DNA of 64,000 nucleotides from Pedobacter panaciterrae. Its GTDB lineage: Bacteria; Bacteroidota; Bacteroidia; Sphingobacteriales; Sphingobacteriaceae. A program made the position numbers and the translations under genes. This document shows positions 27,124-34,089 of this stretch, piece after piece (position 1 is the stretch's first letter; the number at the start of each line of letters is the position of its first letter). The stretch spans positions 22,783-86,782 of the forward strand of contig NZ_LGEL01000015.1 of the NCBI RefSeq assembly GCF_001636695.1, written 5' to 3'. The notes under the pieces were generated by a model. It searched no databases. It was given only the letters and a program-made list of their open reading frames with translations, and was not told the DNA's origin.

Positions 27124-27749
27124 GATAATTCGTAGGTATTTGTAAATGCATCTTTAACTCTTTTGTCGTGCGTAGCCACAATAAGTGTAGCCTGATTAAT
27201 GCCCGATTGATTTATTAAAAGCTCCAGCACTGCTGCTGCATTTTTATCGTCTAAACTTGAAGTTGGTTCATCTGCTATCAGTAGCGTAGGTCTGTTAATT
27301 ACGGCTCTCGCAATGGATACACGCTGTAGTTGTCCTTGACTTAATTCATTCGGATAAGCATCTTTTTTATCGGAGATACCTAAAGACGCTAATACTTCCT
27401 GTACTCTGCTTAAGTCGGCTGGAAGATTAGCAAAACTCTGTGCCATGATCAGGTTTTCCTTTATTGTAAGACTTTTTATGAGATGTGGTCGTTGGAAAAT
27501 AATTCCAATGTTCCTGCCTCTAAACTGGTCCAGGTATTTTGAAGATAAATCATAAATAGAAGTGCCATCAATAACAACACTGCCTTGCTGTGGTTTTAAA
27601 ATTCCAGTCAAAATATGGAGTAAAGTGGTTTTTCCACTTCCAGATGCGCCAAGAAGTAACCATTGAGATCCATCATCTACCTGCCAGTCTTTAAAGCCTA
27701 TTCTATGGCCATTCTCATAGCTATGAGATACCGCATTTAATGCAATCAT
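27120..27749 (-). CDS. ABC transporter ATP-binding subunit (LolD/MacB type)
   Basis: A 209-residue ATPase, complete though short. Walker A is GASGSGKTT, the Q-loop segment FQRPHLIKSLT, signature LSQGQLQRVSIARA, Walker B LLIADEPTSSLD and the H-loop VATHDKRV. It clusters by motif with the LolD/MacB ATPases that partner FtsX-type permeases, and the partner gene overlaps it by 4 bp. It starts 8 bp after the small lipoprotein gene, so it is probably the second gene of a Zur-controlled operon. Confidence 0.93.
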   Translation of the reverse strand: MIALNAVSHSYENGHRIGFKDWQVDDGSQWLLLGASGSGKTTLLHILTGILKPQQGSVVIDGTSIYDLSSKYLDQFRGRNIGIIFQRPHLIKSLTIKENLIMAQSFANLPADLSRVQEVLASLGISDKKDAYPNELSQGQLQRVSIARAVINRPTLLIADEPTSSLDDKNAAAVLELLINQSGINQATLIVATHDKRVKDAFTNTYELS

Positions 27750-27757
27750 ACTTAATC

Positions 27758-27886
27758 CTAGTTTTTAATGTGGCTTTTTAAATAGTTCATGTAAAGTTGC
27801 TTGCTGTCCACTTTATTGTGCTTGCAACCTGGGTTTATCATGCTTATAAAAAGCAGAAACGCACCAAATATTAGTTTTCTGTTCAT
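27758..27886 (-). CDS. Putative 42-aa small lipoprotein in the zinc operon
   Basis: A complete short frame: a basic start (MNRK), a hydrophobic core, a possible lipobox ISMINPGC (position -3 is Asn, so imperfect), then a mature part of about 21 residues rich in Lys, Asn and His (KHNKVDSK, YLKSHIKN). It ends 8 bp before the ATPase start and begins just after a promoter-like TAACTTTA and a GCAA half-site. Position and signal sequence support a real gene, possibly a small zinc-binding or transporter-accessory lipoprotein. I know no family for it. Confidence 0.6.
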   Translation of the reverse strand: MNRKLIFGAFLLFISMINPGCKHNKVDSKQLYMNYLKSHIKN

Positions 27887-27911
27887 CACTTGCGTCGTTT
27901 GTAAAGTTAGT

Positions 27912-27932
27912 AAATGCAATTTTATTTATGCA
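27912..27932 (-). promoter_or_regulatory. Candidate Zur half-box before the transporter operon
   Basis: AAATGCAATTTTATTTATGCA shares its first twelve bases, apart from one, with the box at 28362. The second half is degenerate (TTTATGCA instead of TTGCATTT). It overlaps the merC stop and lies just upstream of a TAACTTTA -7-like element for the lipoprotein-ABC operon. Confidence 0.4.
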
Positions 27933-28302
27933 CGCAGCTGCGGCTGTATTTCCAGTTTATGTAATGGGCAAGGGCAATGGTAAAGCCTCCTATTGGAATT
28001 AATATAGCTTCCATATTTTCTATTAGATAATGTCCCGTTCCTATCATTCCAAAACCTATTACCAGAATTATTAGAGGTAATAGCCTTTTATGCTTAGGAT
28101 AGGAGGTGCTCAATGAGTAGATACCTATAACAAGTGATAAACCTATCATGAACGTTTCCACCCAGTTATGAGCTAAAAAACTAAGGCCAAATAATGGTAG
28201 TGCGGTTAGTACAAAGGGCAATACGGCACAATGAATTGCACAGGCTAAGGAGGCAGTCATTCCCAACCGATCTAATTTTTCAGATTTAATAAAGTTCTTC
28301 AT
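27922..28302 (-). CDS. MerC-domain membrane protein
   Basis: A 126-residue protein from the Met at 28302; a longer frame back to 28380 would run through the operator and promoter. It has four hydrophobic helices. The MerC signature is ACAIHCAVLPF in the first helix, with its two Cys and a His, and an end carrying KYSRSCVHK. MerC proteins carry mercury in resistance operons, but chromosomal Bacteroidetes copies like this lie in zinc-responsive contexts. Here it is the first leftward gene from the Zur-box promoter and probably handles zinc. Confidence 0.88.
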   Translation of the reverse strand: MKNFIKSEKLDRLGMTASLACAIHCAVLPFVLTALPLFGLSFLAHNWVETFMIGLSLVIGIYSLSTSYPKHKRLLPLIILVIGFGMIGTGHYLIENMEAILIPIGGFTIALAHYINWKYSRSCVHK

Positions 28303-28354
28303 GTTCTTTAAATATATTTTTTCTGTCAGCTCCAACTGATTCGAATATTCACTA

Positions 28355-28362
28355 CAAATATA
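28355..28362 (-). promoter_or_regulatory. -7 element TATATTTG for merC
   Basis: On the minus strand this reads TATATTTG, a full TAnnTTTG match, 52 bp upstream of the merC start and directly against the left Zur box. Confidence 0.6.
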
Positions 28363-28382
28363 AACGCAATTTTGTTGCATTT
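28362..28382. promoter_or_regulatory. Candidate Zur box 1
   Basis: AAACGCAATTTTGTTGCATTT: GCAA-N5-TTGC dyad with AAA/TTT extensions and one central-flank mismatch (C against A). It overlaps the -33/-7 interval of the leftward promoter, the right place for repression. Confidence 0.6.
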
Positions 28383-28398
28383 GTAATAATAAATAAAA

Positions 28399-28406
28399 TA
28401 TATTTG
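28399..28406 (+). promoter_or_regulatory. -7 element TATATTTG for the COG0523 gene
   Basis: A full TAnnTTTG match on the plus strand, 16 bp before the start at 28423, so the transcript would have a very short leader. Confidence 0.6.
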
Positions 28407-28419
28407 CAACACAATTGCA
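28405..28419. promoter_or_regulatory. Candidate Zur box 2
   Basis: TGCAACACAATTGCA is a perfect TGCAA-N5-TTGCA dyad. It begins within the rightward -7 element and covers the expected transcription start, again suited to repression. Confidence 0.6.
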
Positions 28420-28422
28420 TTT

Positions 28423-29625
28423 ATGGAACAGAAAAAATTACCAGTAACCGTACTTAGTGGCTTTCTTGGCAGCGGCAAAACCACTTTATTAAATCATATC
28501 CTTAATAATAAAAAGGATTTAAAAGTTGCATTGATCGTGAATGATATGAGCGAGATCAATGTTGATGCAAGAAAAGTGCAGAATGAACACAAGTTATCCA
28601 GAATAGAGGAACGACTTGTGGAAATGAGTAATGGCTGCATTTGCTGTACATTAAGGGAAGATCTGATTACGGAAGTTGAAAAACTGGCTAAAGAGGATCG
28701 CTTTGATTACCTGATTATTGAAAGTACAGGTATCTCAGAACCAATTCCCGTTGCACAGACTTTTAATTATGTAGATGAAAATCTGGGTATAGACCTTAAT
28801 AAATTTAGCAGACTGGATACGATGGTTACTGTGGTAGACTGCTATAATTTCAAAAAGGATTTCGGTACTGATGAATTGTTGCTGGATAGAGAGTGGGTTG
28901 ATGACCGTGCTGACCGGAGAACTATTGTAAACCTGTTAACAGATCAGATTGAATTTGCAAATGTGATTGTGCTTAATAAAACTGATCTGGTTAGTGAAGA
29001 AGATCTGAAGTTGATAAGGGCTGTGATCAGAAAATTTAACCCCTCAGCAAATCAGATTGAAAGCATATACAGTAAAATTGATCTTGAAAAAATCCTTAAT
29101 ACAGGATTGTTTGATTTTGAAATATCATCGCAAGGCGCAGGTTGGATTAAAGAATTAAATACAGTTCACGATCCGGAAACGGAAGAGTACGGTATTAGCA
29201 GTACCGTATTTCGTTCATCAAGACCGTTTCATCCACAGCGTTTATGGGATTATTTAAATGTGGATTTTCCGAACAATATCCTGAGAACTAAAGGTCTGTT
29301 CTGGATTGCTGCACTACCGGATTATGCGCTTAACTTTTCACAGGCAGGTGGGTCTCTTAAAATTGAAAACGCAGGAAATTGGTGGGCAAGTATGCCTTTA
29401 CAGGAGAGACTTAATTATACGGATTATCTGGAAAACCGAGAAGATATAGAAAGCAGATGGGATATGGGCTTTGGAGATCGGTTAAATGAGCTTGTTTTTA
29501 TCGGGCAGGATATGGATAAAGACCTTCTGAACCATGAATTGACCTCATGCTTATTGAATCATAAAGAGCTGATTTGCTTCTGGCAGGGAGAAAAATTTGA
29601 AAACCCCTTTGAAAACGTTCTTTAA
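28423..29625 (+). CDS. COG0523/CobW-family GTPase, probable zinc chaperone
   Basis: A 400-residue G3E GTPase. Walker A is GFLGSGKTTLLNHIL (about 13-27). The family metal motif is SNGCICCTLRED with Cys72, Cys74 and Cys75. Switch and Walker B parts are IIESTGISEPIPVA and VVTVVDC-like TMVTVVDCYNF, and the guanine motif is LNKTDL. The CobW C-terminal domain ends the protein (PFHPQRLWDYL, FWIAALPD). Zur-regulated members (ZigA, YeiR, ZagA) deliver zinc to client enzymes under starvation. It is the first rightward gene of the island, under box 2, and its end lies 10 bp before the receptor's start. Confidence 0.93.
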   Translation: MEQKKLPVTVLSGFLGSGKTTLLNHILNNKKDLKVALIVNDMSEINVDARKVQNEHKLSRIEERLVEMSNGCICCTLREDLITEVEKLAKEDRFDYLIIESTGISEPIPVAQTFNYVDENLGIDLNKFSRLDTMVTVVDCYNFKKDFGTDELLLDREWVDDRADRRTIVNLLTDQIEFANVIVLNKTDLVSEEDLKLIRAVIRKFNPSANQIESIYSKIDLEKILNTGLFDFEISSQGAGWIKELNTVHDPETEEYGISSTVFRSSRPFHPQRLWDYLNVDFPNNILRTKGLFWIAALPDYALNFSQAGGSLKIENAGNWWASMPLQERLNYTDYLENREDIESRWDMGFGDRLNELVFIGQDMDKDLLNHELTSCLLNHKELICFWQGEKFENPFENVL

Positions 29626-29635
29626 AAACTTTTTT

Positions 29636-31735
29636 ATGCAGAGAAGCTTACTCTTAACCTCCGTCTTTATTTTTCTATTTACCGGGTATACTTACGCTCA
29701 GACTCTAATTGATTCTATTAAGTTGAAAGAGGTGAGTATTGTTGATAAGCTGAAGCCCGTTAGCAGAACCAGCATTTCTATAACACTCTCAGAAAAGCAA
29801 CTTGAGCAAACTAAGGGTTCAGGATTGGCTGAAACCATTAAAGAGATTCCTGGTGTAAGTATATTAAAAACAGGCTCAACCATTTCCAAACCTGTAATAG
29901 AAGGGATGCATAGCAACAGAATTCTGATCCTAAATAATGGAATAAGGCTTGAAGGACAACAATGGGGATTGGAGCATGCTCCTGAAATAGACCCATTCCT
30001 GGCCAGTAGAATTCATGTTATCAAAGGAGCCGAATCTGTAAGGTATGGAGCTGAAGCAATTGGCGGGGTGATTATAGTTGAACCTCCTTCTTTACCAACT
30101 TCCGCAGGTATTTCTGGAGGACTTAACCTTATTGGCTCCTCAAATGGCAGATCGGGCACTACATCAGGGATGCTTAGTGGTGGACTAAAATCATTGCCTG
30201 GCTTTGGCTGGCGATTACAGGGGACACTTAAAAGATCTGGTAATGTGCGCTCTGCTGAGTATTACCTTGGGAATACCGGAGTCCGTGAGTCAAATTATTC
30301 TGCAGCTGCAGGATATAGTACAGGCAAGGCTTCATATGAAGTTTATTATAGCCGTTTTGGTACTGAACTGGGTATTTTGTATAGTGCACATGTAGGCACA
30401 AAGGAAGATATAGATGCCAGAATTGCGATGGGCCGGCCACTGGAGAATTACGGATTTACTTATAATATTACTGCTCCACGGCAAAAGGTTGTTCATGATT
30501 TATTCAAAGCTAAAGCTCATTATGATTTAACTAATCGGCAATTTTTAGACATTACTTACGGTTTTCAAAAGAATCAACGCAAAGAATATGATTTCAGGAG
30601 GGGCGATAGAGAAGCGCTTCCTATTACAGATCTGGTTTTGAATACCCATTCACTGGATGCGGTTTTTGAAAAGCAAAGCCTGAGTGGAACAAAACGCTTT
30701 TATGGCTTTAATGGGATTTTTCAGGTGAACAATAATATTCCAGGGACATTGGCAAATACTTTTATCCCAAACTATGACAGCTTTACCGGAGGTGTTTTTC
30801 TGATTCAGCGGTGGTTAAAAAATCATTTTGAGTTTGAAGGCGGGCTACGATACGATTTTAAGCTGTTTAATGCTGCTGGATATAGATACGCTAACAATAG
30901 CGAAGGTTCTGAAATTACAGAACAATACTATGGGGGACTGAGCAGGTTTCATAATGTTACCGGATCTTTCGGTGCACTTTGGAAAATTAACCAGCATTGG
31001 CATTTAGGCAGCAATTTAGGCTTAGCCTGGAGAGCACCTACAGCAAATGAGCTATTTAGCAATGGTCTGCATCATGGTGCCGGATTGTACGAAATAGGAG
31101 ACCCTAATATAAAAACGGAGCAAGGTTATAAATGGATCAACTCTCTGAGGTACTATAAAGAAAGGCTGAATTTTACCCTTGGGGCCTATGTTCAATACAT
31201 TAACAATTACATTTATTCTGAACCTGACAAAACTTTTAGACAAACTGTAAGTGGTACCTATCCAATATTCAGGTATAAACAAACCAATGCCTCATTTCTT
31301 GGTGCAGACTTTTCGGGAACTTATCACTTTTCTGAAGTGCTATCCTATAAACTCAATGCTACATTAATCAGAGCAAGGGATCTCAGTAACGGTAAATACT
31401 TGCCTTACATTCCGTCTGATAGGGTAGATCAGCATATTCATCTCGATTTTTCATTTAAAAACTTTAGTAATGTCTGGATACAGGCAGGGCATAGTTTCGT
31501 TCGCCGGCAAATCCGTTATGAGCCCGAAAGTGATTATGCGGCACCTCCTGGTGCATATCACCTTTTTCAATTATCGGGTGGAACAGCCATAAAGATTGGA
31601 GATCAGGAACTGGGTGTAAATATTAGTGTCGACAATTTATTTAACACGCTTTATAAAGAGTATATGAATCGCTACAGATACTATACCCATGATATGGGAA
31701 GGAATATCACCGTACGACTTGCCTATAAATTTTAA
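29636..31735 (+). CDS. TonB-dependent receptor, ZnuD-like (probable zinc)
   Basis: A 699-residue outer-membrane receptor from the ATG at 29636, which gives a good signal peptide (SLLLTSVFIFLFTGYTYAQ); an earlier frame start at 29597 lies inside the COG0523 gene. The plug contains LSEKQLEQTKGSGLAETIKE, VIEGMHSNRILILNNGIRLE and IHVIKGAESVRYGAEAIGGV. The barrel ends with NISVDNLFNTLYKEYMNRYR and VRLAYKF. Loops carry GLHHGAGLYEIGDPNIKTE and QHIHLDFSF, the kind of His placement seen in ZnuD receptors. There is no STN domain, so it is not a sigma-linked transducer. Zinc is inferred from the island. Confidence 0.9.
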   Translation: MQRSLLLTSVFIFLFTGYTYAQTLIDSIKLKEVSIVDKLKPVSRTSISITLSEKQLEQTKGSGLAETIKEIPGVSILKTGSTISKPVIEGMHSNRILILNNGIRLEGQQWGLEHAPEIDPFLASRIHVIKGAESVRYGAEAIGGVIIVEPPSLPTSAGISGGLNLIGSSNGRSGTTSGMLSGGLKSLPGFGWRLQGTLKRSGNVRSAEYYLGNTGVRESNYSAAAGYSTGKASYEVYYSRFGTELGILYSAHVGTKEDIDARIAMGRPLENYGFTYNITAPRQKVVHDLFKAKAHYDLTNRQFLDITYGFQKNQRKEYDFRRGDREALPITDLVLNTHSLDAVFEKQSLSGTKRFYGFNGIFQVNNNIPGTLANTFIPNYDSFTGGVFLIQRWLKNHFEFEGGLRYDFKLFNAAGYRYANNSEGSEITEQYYGGLSRFHNVTGSFGALWKINQHWHLGSNLGLAWRAPTANELFSNGLHHGAGLYEIGDPNIKTEQGYKWINSLRYYKERLNFTLGAYVQYINNYIYSEPDKTFRQTVSGTYPIFRYKQTNASFLGADFSGTYHFSEVLSYKLNATLIRARDLSNGKYLPYIPSDRVDQHIHLDFSFKNFSNVWIQAGHSFVRRQIRYEPESDYAAPPGAYHLFQLSGGTAIKIGDQELGVNISVDNLFNTLYKEYMNRYRYYTHDMGRNITVRLAYKF

Positions 31736-31775
31736 TCGAATAAACCTTATCAATTACATATAATAATTTACAAAC

Positions 31776-32414
31776 ATGAACAAATTACGCAATTACTCAT
31801 TAGCAATTTTGGTAACTCTTATCGCGATCACATTTAATGCCTGTAAGAAGGACCCTAAGCCCGAAGTGCCAGAAGAAGAGATAGGCAAAGCAGAGCTTAC
31901 TTTTCTTGAAGTTGAACGAGAGGAACATGGAGATCATTATCATTATAATCCTATTTCCGAAGCAAAATCAACTATTATAACCTTTGATAGTAAAGGCTTG
32001 CCACCGGTAGGTACACACCTTCACCTTACAGAAGGTAAAACTTACAAGCTATCCCTTAGGTCATTTGATTTTGCAAACCGCGAAATGCAGCAGGAATTTT
32101 TGGAAAAGCACGACATCCATCAGGCATTTATACTGGGTGCACCTGATGGGGTTTTAACTTATGTTTATGCAGATAGGGATAAAGATAATAAGAAAATAAA
32201 TGTTGGTGTAACCGGATATTTAACGGTTGATGAGCATACAGAGACAGGATTTACATTCCGTTATGTACTTCGCCATCTTAATCCGGGTGTAAAAGCCAGC
32301 ATAATGGCAGCGAATTGGAATGATATAAATTTCGCCACCAAGTTTGCAGGTGCCAATGATCTGGACTTGAAATTTGAATTACACCCCGTACATGAAGGGG
32401 CGCATGAACATTAA
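31776..32414 (+). CDS. His-rich lipoprotein, zinc-receptor companion
   Basis: A 212-residue lipoprotein with signal ending ITFNAC (Cys23) followed by KKDPKPEVPEEE. The mature part is rich in His in clusters: REEHGDHYHYNP, GTHLHLTEGK, EKHDIHQAF, and the C-terminal HPVHEGAHEH. The pattern is of an extracellular or periplasmic metal-binding protein. It starts 40 bp after the TonB receptor with a terminator behind it, so it is the last gene of the rightward unit. Such proteins probably hand zinc to the receptor, like surface lipoproteins beside other TonB receptors. I know no exact family name. Confidence 0.82.
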   Translation: MNKLRNYSLAILVTLIAITFNACKKDPKPEVPEEEIGKAELTFLEVEREEHGDHYHYNPISEAKSTIITFDSKGLPPVGTHLHLTEGKTYKLSLRSFDFANREMQQEFLEKHDIHQAFILGAPDGVLTYVYADRDKDNKKINVGVTGYLTVDEHTETGFTFRYVLRHLNPGVKASIMAANWNDINFATKFAGANDLDLKFELHPVHEGAHEH

Positions 32415-32438
32415 AAACACGCTCTAATTATTTTCACT

Positions 32439-32477
32439 TCCCCGACTTTAGCAGAAGCAAAGCCTGGGGAGGTTTTT
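32439..32477 (+). terminator. Intrinsic terminator of the zinc receptor operon
   Basis: TCCCC-GA-CTTT pairs with AAAG-CCT-GGGGA and is followed by GGTTTTTA, 25 bp after the lipoprotein stop. Confidence 0.8.
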
Positions 32478-32522
32478 ATCATCGTATAATGATCCAATTC
32501 GTGATCTCTCGACTCCCTCGTC

Positions 32523-32623
32523 ATGCTGAACCTTTACGTCATCTCGACGATAGGAGAGATCTCTTGAACTATACATAAACAAGAGATTTCTCCTATCGTC
32601 GAGATGACGTGAAGGTTCAGCAT
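32523..32623. repeat. Hairpin repeat, copy 6
   Basis: Arms of 44 bp (32523-32566 and 32580-32623) with two mismatches around a 13-nt loop. The core is type A. The outer part (ATGCTGAACC/GGTTCAGCAT) is a private extension. It lies in the 383-bp gap before fecR together with a terminator and short direct repeats; no gene is seen there. Confidence 0.93.
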
Positions 32624-32644
32624 AACTAATTGGGCCATTATAGG

Positions 32645-32696
32645 ATGTAAAAGTGTGCCAACTAATATGTAAAAGTGTGCTATCATAAGATGTAAA
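32645..32696 (+). repeat. Direct repeats ATGTAAAAGTGTGC at 22-bp spacing
   Basis: Exact copies at 32645-32658 and 32667-32680, and a third partial ATGTAAA at 32690, at 22-23 bp steps, two helical turns. They lie about 100-150 bp upstream of fecR and could be activator sites; a relic of an IS21-type terminal repeat is another option. Confidence 0.5.
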
Positions 32697-32797
32697 CTAC
32701 AATTTTTTAAAAAAAAAATTAATTCATGTGTGTATGAACTGCTTTTATACCTCTTTATAAGAAACAGTACTAACCAAATAGTAAATCTTATAACGCA

Positions 32798-33955
32798 ATG
32801 AAACCAGAAGAATTTATCAGTCTTTACGAAAAGTATATTTCAGGTTCTTGCAGTATAGAAGAAGAACAGCTTTTATTAACACACAAAGACAGTTTTAAAC
32901 TACGTGAAGAAGGAGGTAAGTACCTGGTCGATGATAGTGAGCAGGATGAGCAGATCGGGCAAAGAGTTTACCAGCGGATTAATCAAACCATTTCAACACC
33001 GGAACCAAAGACATTTAGAATAGGATCAAAATGGTGGACTCTAGCTGCTATTATACTGCTGACCCTGACTGTTGGAATTATCCTTTTTAATTATAAATCA
33101 GGTAATGTTGTAAAAAGAGAGATAGCAGCCAATCCATTAAATAAAATTAAGCAGGGTAGTAATAAAGCTATCCTTACTTTGGCCGACGGATCAAAAATAG
33201 TTCTTACAGGTACAGCAAATGGAAATATTGCTAATCAAGCCGGAGTTTCGATCACCAAAAGCAAAGATGGGGAGTTAATTTATACTGTAGCTACTAAGAA
33301 TGAAAAAAATGTACCGCCTGTTTATAATCAGATCAGTACTCCTAGAGGGGGACAGTATGAACTGGTTCTGCCTGACGGCACCAAAGTATGGCTCAATGCG
33401 GCCAGTTCCTTAAAGTATCCTACTTATTTTGCTGGAAATGAGCGCAGCGTGCAGCTTGACGGAGAAGCCTATTTTGAGGTTAAAAAGAATCTGAAAATGC
33501 CTTTTAAGGTAAATAGTGGAAATGCAACTGTTGAGGTATTGGGTACGCATTTTAATATCAAAGCATACGATGATGAGGATGTGATGAAAACTACATTGCT
33601 GGAGGGAGCTGTTCGCCTTCATAGTAAAAATAGTATCGCAACACTGAAACCAGGCCAGCAAGCTGTACTTTCAAATAATGGTGGTAACATCAATGTAAAA
33701 GAGGTGAAAACTTCGGAAGCTGTGGCATGGAAAGACGGTTATTTTATTTTTAAGGATACCAATCTCAGGGACATCATGAATCAAATTTCACGCTGGTATG
33801 ATGTGGATATTGAATACCAATGTGATACTAAGGATAAATCTTTTGGAGGGATCTATTCAAAAAACAAAGACATCAATGAGCTTTTAAAGGGGCTTGAACT
33901 CACTAAGCTTGTTCACTTTAAGATTGAAGGGAGGAGGATAGTCGTGACACGCTAA
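32798..33955 (+). CDS. FecR-family protein without an adjacent upstream sigma gene
   Basis: A 385-residue FecR. The short cytoplasmic head (1-75) starts KPEEFISLYEKYISGSCSIE, a transmembrane helix lies at about 79-97, and the periplasmic FecR domain has ISTPRGGQYELVLPDGTKVW, LDGEAYFEVKKN and VLGTHFNIKAY. A DUF4974-like end follows (WKDGYFIFKDTNLRDIMNQI, FGGIYSKNKDINELL). The gene before it belongs to the zinc island. The only ECF sigma gene of the locus is about 11 kb downstream at 44747, at the far end of the cluster. It is probably the anti-sigma of that factor. Confidence 0.94.
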   Translation: MKPEEFISLYEKYISGSCSIEEEQLLLTHKDSFKLREEGGKYLVDDSEQDEQIGQRVYQRINQTISTPEPKTFRIGSKWWTLAAIILLTLTVGIILFNYKSGNVVKREIAANPLNKIKQGSNKAILTLADGSKIVLTGTANGNIANQAGVSITKSKDGELIYTVATKNEKNVPPVYNQISTPRGGQYELVLPDGTKVWLNAASSLKYPTYFAGNERSVQLDGEAYFEVKKNLKMPFKVNSGNATVEVLGTHFNIKAYDDEDVMKTTLLEGAVRLHSKNSIATLKPGQQAVLSNNGGNINVKEVKTSEAVAWKDGYFIFKDTNLRDIMNQISRWYDVDIEYQCDTKDKSFGGIYSKNKDINELLKGLELTKLVHFKIEGRRIVVTR

Positions 33956-33979
33956 ATCTACACAACAAAACGGGCCTGG

Positions 33980-34047
33980 TTAGTTAAACAGACCAAGGGT
34001 GTTTCAGCACCCCTGGTTGCGGCAGATACTGCCTGTTGGCTAACTAA
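33980..34047 (+). promoter_or_regulatory. Structured susC leader, predicted three-way junction
   Basis: An outer stem TTAGTTA/TAACTAA (33980-33986 with 34041-34047) encloses two hairpins: ACCA-GGGTG/CACCC-TGGT (33992-34017) and GGCAG/CTGCC (34021-34033). The last arm runs into an A-run, not a T-run, so an RNA switch, stability element or processing site is likelier than a terminator. Confidence 0.45.
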
Positions 34048-34089
34048 AAAAATTGCAACGAACAATTATTCAACGTTAATCCTAACCAA

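Noticed and set aside
27922-28380. MerC as part of a mercury-resistance operon
   Set aside because: No merA, merP, merT or MerR-type regulator is present; the neighbours are zinc-related.
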